Part shown: in pieces, positions 59,424-64,000 of the stretch
How the letters are laid out: each line of letters starts with the position of its first letter
Position numbering within the stretch: the first letter of the stretch is position 1
Assembly (NCBI GenBank): GCA_024400665.1
Contig: JAKSML010000005.1
Coordinates: 1-64,000 of the forward strand
Length of the DNA stretch: 64,000 nucleotides
From: Bacteroidales bacterium
Lineage (GTDB): Bacteria; Bacteroidota; Bacteroidia; Bacteroidales; P3
Direction: 5' to 3'
The notes under the pieces: generated by a model
Database searches by the model: none
The model's input: only the letters and a program-made list of their open reading frames with translations
Told to the model about the DNA's origin: nothing
Translations under genes and position numbers: made by a program

Positions 59424-60140
59424 TCATTCCTTTGTCCCTTTGGGCTCTTTGTACTTTTTCAACACGGACATCTTCATCTTGACATCTTCGACAGGACGGT
59501 CCATGGGTCCGCACTTCACCTCGGCAATCTTGTCAATCACCTCGATGCCTTCCACAACCTCGCCGAACACTGTGTAATCGCCGTCCAAGAAAGGTGTTCC
59601 GCCGATAGTGGCATATGTCTCAGCCTGCTCCGGCGTGAAGCTCTTACCCATGCGCCGTTCCACCATCTGCAGCTTTTCTGCGGACCAGACATCGCCCTGC
59701 ACCAAGTAGAACTGGCAAGCCGACGAGGCCTTCTGCGGGTTCACATCATCGCCCTGTCGAGCGGCTGCGAGAGCACCTTTCTTATGGTAGAGGCCTGGCA
59801 CAAATTCGGCAGGAATGGTGTAGCCCATATCGCCGTCGCCGAGCATCTGTCCGGGCTTGGCGGTACGTGAATTGGGGTCGCCGCCCTGAATCATAAATTT
59901 GTTAATGACGCGATGAAATAAAAGGTCTTCATACGTGCCATCTTCGACCAACTTTATGAAATTATCGCGGTGTTTTGGGGTCTCATTGTACAATTTTACC
60001 ACCATATCACCATACGAAGTCTCAATTTTTACATAATAGGTCTTCTCGCCTTTCTTTGCTTGTTTATCAATCTTTTGCGCAAAACCGCTAAAGAAAAATG
60101 ATAAAAAAACTAATAAAAAAGTTATTTTTTTTGTTGTCAT
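59424..60140 (-). CDS. Periplasmic cyclophilin-type peptidyl-prolyl isomerase
   Basis: About 238 residues with a signal peptide (ITFLLVFLSFFFSGFAQ), so it folds exported proteins. Cyclophilin core: LLFHRVINKFMIQGGDP with the catalytic Arg, FVPGLYHKKGALAAARQGDDVNPQKASSACQFYLV, and TPFLDGDYTVFGEVVEGIEVID. An insert after the QFYLVQG strand (VWSAEKLQMVERRMGKSFTP) is common in Bacteroidota members. ATG 60140 is used since the upstream codons lack signal-peptide character. Confidence 0.93.
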   Translation of the reverse strand: MTTKKITFLLVFLSFFFSGFAQKIDKQAKKGEKTYYVKIETSYGDMVVKLYNETPKHRDNFIKLVEDGTYEDLLFHRVINKFMIQGGDPNSRTAKPGQMLGDGDMGYTIPAEFVPGLYHKKGALAAARQGDDVNPQKASSACQFYLVQGDVWSAEKLQMVERRMGKSFTPEQAETYATIGGTPFLDGDYTVFGEVVEGIEVIDKIAEVKCGPMDRPVEDVKMKMSVLKKYKEPKGTKE

Positions 60141-60155
60141 ACCACGAATTTTTAT

Positions 60156-60177
60156 TATCTTTGCAAATGCAAAATTA
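60156..60177. promoter_or_regulatory. Overlapping divergent promoters of the lipoprotein and cyclophilin genes
   Basis: Plus strand TATCTTTG (60156-60163) points to the lipoprotein gene at 60219; minus strand TAATTTTG (60177-60170) points to the cyclophilin gene. The boxes are 6 bases apart, so initiation in one direction may hinder the other. Confidence 0.6.
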
Positions 60178-60218
60178 GTCAAAAAAATTCATATAATCAC
60201 AAAAATAATCGATTTTTT

Positions 60219-60665
60219 ATGAAGAAAAAAACTTTTCACTTTTTCGGAATTCTGTTAATCAGTGTTTTATCAACCCTCACTTTTTCGTCCTGCGACAAGG
60301 ATACATGGTGCTATATTGACGTCACAGTCGTTGATTCTAAGAATAACGACATGCCTGCACCGGGTGCTTGGGTGAAAATTCAGTATGTGAAGACCAGCGC
60401 AAGCGATCCTACCACCGAGGTGACCGGCACCATCTCCGACACCGGCCAGTGCAACGCCCAGGGTGTCTATTCCACCAAGTTCGCTGCTCCTGCCATCTTC
60501 ACCATCAAGGCCCGTATTGATGAGCCCGACCTCCTCAACAACAGACCTTACTATCGCGAAGGCGAGAAATCTATCCGTCTGAAAGAGGGCGAGACCGTCA
60601 CCGCTACCGTCAAGGTCATTGGCGAGAAGCATCTTGGCAACGCAAACTTCCAGGACCTCTATTAA
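60219..60665 (+). CDS. Lipoprotein of unknown function
   Basis: 148 residues. Lipobox FSSC (C25), then one beta-sandwich-like domain (YIDVTVVDSKNNDMPAPGAWV ... EGETVTATVKVIGEKHLG) of the carboxypeptidase-regulatory or transthyretin-like type. No partner domain. It precedes the DUF4301 gene by 25 bases and shares its strand. Confidence 0.78.
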   Translation: MKKKTFHFFGILLISVLSTLTFSSCDKDTWCYIDVTVVDSKNNDMPAPGAWVKIQYVKTSASDPTTEVTGTISDTGQCNAQGVYSTKFAAPAIFTIKARIDEPDLLNNRPYYREGEKSIRLKEGETVTATVKVIGEKHLGNANFQDLY

Positions 60666-60690
60666 TCGGAACTCGTAAACACCTTACGTC

Positions 60691-62238
60691 ATGCCCAACC
60701 ATTTTTCCGACAGCGATCTGAAGCAGATGGCCTCGTTAGGCTTGTCCATAGAGGCCGTCAACCAACAGATTGAGAACTTCCGCCAAGGGTTTCCCAAGAC
60801 GGTCCTGCTTGAAGCTGCCACAGTTGACAACGGCGGCATCCTCCGTCTGAGCGATGCCGACATCAACCACTTCACAGCCTACTACAAGCAAGCCTCCAAG
60901 GGGAAGAAGATACTCAAGTTCGTCCCCGCATCAGGTGCCGCAACGCGCATGTTCAAAGACCTCTACGCCTTTGCCTCCACCTATTTCGGCATCGACTACA
61001 AGATCGAGCAGGAGCATCCCGAAGTCAAAGCGTTCATTGAGCACATCCGCGCCTTCGCCTTCTTCGACGACCTCGTCAACTGCATGGAAAAATACAAGGC
61101 CGACTTTGGCGACTATATGGACCGCGGCGACTTCGCCACCGTCATCAACTTCCTCCTCAAGGACCAGTACATGGGCTACGGCAACCTGCCGAAAGGTCTG
61201 CTCAAGTTTCACAGATATGGGCATTTGCAGCGCACGCCCCTCGAAGAGCATATCGTCGAGGGCGCCGAATATGCCCGTATGAGCGACGGCAGCGTGAATC
61301 TCCACTTCACCGTCTCACCCGAGCACAGACCCCTCTTCCGCAAGAAGATTGCCGAGGTGAAACGTTACTACGAAGAGGCCTTCCATGTCAAGCTCAATAT
61401 CTCTTTCTCCGAGCAGAAGCACTACACCGACATCATCGCCGTCGATGAGCAGAACAACCCTGTGCGCGACGACGAAGGACGTCTCGTCTTCCGCCCCGGC
61501 GGACACGGAGCCCTCATCGAGAACCTCAACGAGCAGCGTGCCGACATCATCTTTGTCAAGAATATCGACAATGTCGTGCCCGACTGGATGAAGCACACCA
61601 CTATCATCTATAAGAAAGTCCTCGCAGGACTCCTTTTAGAACTTCAAAAGGAGATCTTCAATGCCTTGCAGCAACTCGACAAGGGTGTCACCTCGCAGCA
61701 GCTCAAAAAGATTGAGAAAATGGTGCAGCAACAGCTTCACATCGAGCTTCCCCAAGACTATGCAGAGTGCAACCCGCGCCAGCGGGCATCCATGCTCCAC
61801 GACCTCCTCAACCGTCCTATCCGCATCTGCGGCATGGTCAAGAACCAAGGCGAGCCCGGCGGCGGCCCCTTCTTCACCCGCAACACGAAGGGCGTGAAGA
61901 GCCTCCAGATTGTCGAGACCGCCCAGATTAACCGCAAAGACCCTGAGCAGGAAGCCATCCTCGCCAGTGCCACCCACTTCAACCCTGTCGATCTCGTGTG
62001 CTCCACCAAGAACTACCGCGGACGCTATTTCGACCTCCGCAAGTATGTCGATCCCGCCACGGGCTTCATCAGCAAGAAGAGCAAGGGCGCCACCACCCTC
62101 AAGTCGCAGGAGCTCCCTGGCCTCTGGAACGGTGCTATGGCCAACTGGATTACCCTCTTTGTCGAAGTGCCTCTGGCAACCTTCAACCCTGTCAAAACCG
62201 TCAACGACCTGCTCCGCAAAGAACACCGCGAAGGCTGA
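60691..62238 (+). CDS. DUF4301 family protein
   Basis: 515 residues, cytoplasmic. The full-length pattern is recognisable: an N-terminal helical part (FSDSDLKQMASLGLSIEAVNQQIENF), a glycine-rich ILKFVPASGAATRMFKDLYAF, GAYGNLPKGLLKFH-like sequence and a C-terminal NRPIRICGMVKNQGEPGGGPF. The ASGAATRM and GEPGGGPF segments resemble sugar-nucleotidyltransferase-type nucleotide loops, but no activity is known. The family is nearly confined to Bacteroidota. A strong terminator follows at 62259-62298. Confidence 0.88.
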   Translation: MPNHFSDSDLKQMASLGLSIEAVNQQIENFRQGFPKTVLLEAATVDNGGILRLSDADINHFTAYYKQASKGKKILKFVPASGAATRMFKDLYAFASTYFGIDYKIEQEHPEVKAFIEHIRAFAFFDDLVNCMEKYKADFGDYMDRGDFATVINFLLKDQYMGYGNLPKGLLKFHRYGHLQRTPLEEHIVEGAEYARMSDGSVNLHFTVSPEHRPLFRKKIAEVKRYYEEAFHVKLNISFSEQKHYTDIIAVDEQNNPVRDDEGRLVFRPGGHGALIENLNEQRADIIFVKNIDNVVPDWMKHTTIIYKKVLAGLLLELQKEIFNALQQLDKGVTSQQLKKIEKMVQQQLHIELPQDYAECNPRQRASMLHDLLNRPIRICGMVKNQGEPGGGPFFTRNTKGVKSLQIVETAQINRKDPEQEAILASATHFNPVDLVCSTKNYRGRYFDLRKYVDPATGFISKKSKGATTLKSQELPGLWNGAMANWITLFVEVPLATFNPVKTVNDLLRKEHREG

Positions 62239-62258
62239 CGAAAAGAACTATAGCAAAC

Positions 62259-62298
62259 GAAAGGGGATGATTTGAAATCATCCCCTTTCTTATTTTTT
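62259..62298 (+). terminator. Terminator of the DUF4301 gene
   Basis: GAAAGGGGATGATTT (62259-62273) pairs with AAATCATCCCCTTTC (62275-62289), then TTATTTTTTT. In a 15-bp stem with a one-base apex the loop must open by a few pairs. It could serve the minus-strand TPM gene as well. Confidence 0.9.
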
Positions 62299-62470
62299 TA
62301 TAGCTATATAACGACCACATAACTATCTCATCATACACCTGAATCAGTCATTACAGTTCAAGACAACATTCATGCGAGTGTAATTGCGCCCATACATTTG
62401 GAGGCGGCATAAAGACGTTAGCATTTCATCGACCGACTTGGAATAAAAGCGGTCCAAGCCGCAAAAAGAT

Positions 62471-63286
62471 TCAAAAGCGGCCGTGGGCGCCGCCGCCGCC
62501 AAAGCTGCCGCCGCCAAAGCCTCCGAAACCGCCCGAGCCAAAGCCGCCCGAGCCGCCGAAGCCGCCGCCAAAGCCACCACGAGGGATGCCGCCATAGAAG
62601 ATGGGGCTGTTTCTGCGGTTGCTGAAGCCGTCGGAGAAATCGTCGTTGTCATGGTCGTGCGGGTGCTTGCGGTTATAGCGGTCAGCCAGCACGAGAAGCA
62701 CCACAAAAACGACTAAAAAGACTATAAAGAAGATAATCCCTATGCGGTCCTCCTTCTTATACTGCTCATAGCTGTATTCGCCCTTGCAGACGGGCTCTAT
62801 CACATCGAGGGCATCGCAAAGCGCCTCGTAGTAGTCGCCGTTGCTGAGGGGCTCTATCATCTCGTCATCGATGATATGCTTGCAGAAGATGTCGGGCAAG
62901 GCGCCTTCTAGTCCGTAGCCGGGAGCCAGAGCCACATCGCCCCACGGCTCCTCGTCGGTCTTAGACTTGATGAGGATGACAAGGCCGTTCTTCAACTTCT
63001 TCTGTCCTACGCCCCAAGTGGTGCCGATGCGGGTGGCCAGCTCCATGATTTCGCAACCGTGGAGCGACGGAGTGATGATGACGAGGATCTGGTTCGACGT
63101 GCTGTCATCGAAAGCCACAAGGCGCCGTTCGAGAGCCTCGCGTTCCAAGTCCTGCAACATGCCCGAATAGTCGTTCACGAGCCTGTTTGTAGGCTCTGGA
63201 CACCACAGCTGCTGCGCCCCCGTGCGAGCCAAGGGCAGCAGCAGCGCGGCAATCAGCAGTAAGGTGCGTACAGCCAGCCTTTGCAT
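62471..63286 (-). CDS. TPM-domain (YgcG-type) membrane protein with Gly-rich tail
   Basis: 271 residues. Signal peptide (LLLIAALLLPLARTGAQQ), a TPM domain (RLVNDYSGMLQDLEREALER, DSTSNQILVIITPSLHGCEI, VGQKKLKNGLVILIKSKTDEEPWGDVAL), a single membrane segment (IIFFIVFLVVFVVLLVLA) and a Gly/Phe-rich tail. TPM domains occur in thylakoid phosphatase-like and photosystem-repair factors of plants; the bacterial role is unclear. It follows lemA by 20 bases; this pairing is common in bacteria, so they likely act together at the membrane. Confidence 0.9.
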   Translation of the reverse strand: MQRLAVRTLLLIAALLLPLARTGAQQLWCPEPTNRLVNDYSGMLQDLEREALERRLVAFDDSTSNQILVIITPSLHGCEIMELATRIGTTWGVGQKKLKNGLVILIKSKTDEEPWGDVALAPGYGLEGALPDIFCKHIIDDEMIEPLSNGDYYEALCDALDVIEPVCKGEYSYEQYKKEDRIGIIFFIVFLVVFVVLLVLADRYNRKHPHDHDNDDFSDGFSNRRNSPIFYGGIPRGGFGGGFGGSGGFGSGGFGGFGGGSFGGGGAHGRF

Positions 63287-63306
63287 ATCTTCTTATATAG
63301 ATATTA

Positions 63307-63909
63307 TCATTCGAAATCGAACTCCACCTTCACAGGCTCCTCGCTACCAGCGGGAGCGGTGAAATAGCCCTTCTTGTCAAAGCCGCAGATGCCGGCGATG
63401 ATGTTGTTGGGGAACTTGCGGAGCATCTTGTTGTAGGCATTCACAGCCTCGTTGAAGTTGCCGCGCTCGGTGGTGATGCGGTTCTCGGTGCCTTCGAGCT
63501 GCACCTGAAGGTCGCGGAAGCCCTGGGTGGCGGTCAGTTCGGGATAACGTTCCACAACCACGTTCATCGAGCGTGTGAGGGCGTTAGAGAGGGCATCCTG
63601 AGCCTTCTGGAACTGGGCCACATTGGCCTCGGAGAGCTCATTGGCATCGACCTGCACGGAGGTGGCCTTCGAGCGAGCCTCAATCACCTCTGTGAGCGTG
63701 CCCTTCTCATAGTTGGCAGCACCCTGGACGGTGGCCACAAGCTGCGGGATGAGGTCCGCACGGCGCTTGTAGGCGTTCTCCACCTGAGCCCAGCTCTGCG
63801 ACACATCCTCTTCGGTGGTCACGAGCTTGTTGTTAATACCAATACCCCAAAGGAAGGCCACGGCGACCAATCCTACGATAACCAGAATGGTGACAAGAGA
63901 TTTTTTCAT
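63307..63909 (-). CDS. lemA: LemA family protein
   Basis: 200 residues. One N-terminal membrane segment (LVTILVIVGLVAVAFLWGIGI), then a four-helix-bundle-like region with the family pattern DVSQSWAQVENAYKRRADLIPQLVATV, ending in NNIIAGICGFDKKGYFTAPAGSEEPVKVEFDFE, where FxxxxYFxAxxxxxxxPxVxF is the LemA C-terminal motif. Function unknown. Its -7 box is at 63969-63976. Confidence 0.95.
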   Translation of the reverse strand: MKKSLVTILVIVGLVAVAFLWGIGINNKLVTTEEDVSQSWAQVENAYKRRADLIPQLVATVQGAANYEKGTLTEVIEARSKATSVQVDANELSEANVAQFQKAQDALSNALTRSMNVVVERYPELTATQGFRDLQVQLEGTENRITTERGNFNEAVNAYNKMLRKFPNNIIAGICGFDKKGYFTAPAGSEEPVKVEFDFE

Positions 63910-63968
63910 ATTCTAAAATATTAATAATTCGTCAATTACGATGTCGCACATACCGACATTCCAAAATG

Positions 63969-63976
63969 CAAAGATA
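63969..63976 (-). promoter_or_regulatory. -7 promoter element of lemA
   Basis: TATCTTTG on the minus strand, 59 bases before the lemA ATG; the -33 region is at or beyond the window edge. Confidence 0.6.
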
Positions 63977-64000
63977 TACATTTTTTGCGACACTTCAAAA

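Noticed and set aside
62344..62706. 120-codon minus-strand frame overlapping the TPM gene
   Set aside because: Ala/Thr-rich frame-shifted reading of the Gly-rich tail of the TPM protein; no independent support.

Overview
The window reads as chromosomal DNA of a member of the Bacteroidales (phylum Bacteroidota). Promoters carry the phylum-specific -7 element TAnnTTTG, often with a TTTG or TTG about 19 bases upstream. Coding regions are GC-rich and intergenic DNA is very AT-rich. The gene content is typical of the group: fused SecDF, a TonB-dependent receptor with an N-terminal carboxypeptidase-like domain, a PorV/PorQ-type protein, DUF4301, DUF3987, AAA/DUF4143, and a radical-SAM/lipoprotein pair. 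I cannot name a genus.

Layout. 0.7-11.3 kb: tyrosine phosphatase, secreted GH20 hexosaminidase, a very large Sel1-repeat protein, a polytopic mannosyltransferase-like protein, gdhA and an alpha/beta hydrolase. 11.3-12.3 kb: gene-free, repeat-rich. 12.3-20.9 kb, minus strand: glycosyltransferase, small secreted protein, OmpA-family protein, then a large HD plus HSP90-type ATPase protein; YitT lies upstream. 20.8-21.5 kb: repeats and hairpins. 21.5-28.6 kb, plus strand: a UvrA-like ATPase lacking half of its first zinc module, a DUF3843-like protein, an AAA/DUF4143 ATPase behind four phased 33-bp repeats, a dead transposase tail, and an AT-rich membrane-anchored HNH protein with three 27-residue C-terminal repeats. 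28.6-31.5 kb: tRNA-Gly, pnp and rpsO. 31.9-35.5 kb: Na/Pi symporter-like protein, purM, HIT protein. 35.5-36.3 kb: gene fragments. 36.3-40.1 kb: lipoprotein, radical-SAM-associated lipoprotein, radical SAM/SPASM enzyme, and a serpin lipoprotein with Arg-Ser predicted at its reactive centre. 40.1-41.1 kb: a second repeat-rich gap. 41.1-43.7 kb: DUF3987 protein, YqaA, greA. 43.7-57.1 kb, minus strand: secDF, a small membrane protein, the TonB receptor, a 1607-residue secreted protein and the PorV-like protein, closely spaced and ending at a 17-bp terminator stem. 57.2-64 kb: radC, folB, pheS, cyclophilin, lipoprotein, DUF4301, TPM-domain protein and lemA.

How the genes work together. The run from secDF to the PorV-like protein looks like one export and outer-membrane unit: the Sec motor, a TonB receptor, a huge secreted protein with a C-terminal sorting-like domain, and a partner barrel. 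The lipoprotein/rSAM pair overlaps by 8 bases and is probably an enzyme with its substrate; the serpin that follows may share the surface. The 21.5-28.6 kb block and the HD/HSP90 gene are the most accessory-looking parts.

The most striking non-coding signal is several families of short dispersed and tandem repeats shared between the gene-free gaps. One family continues into the 3' end of the DUF3987 coding sequence. All functional calls come from reading motifs by eye; no database search was run.
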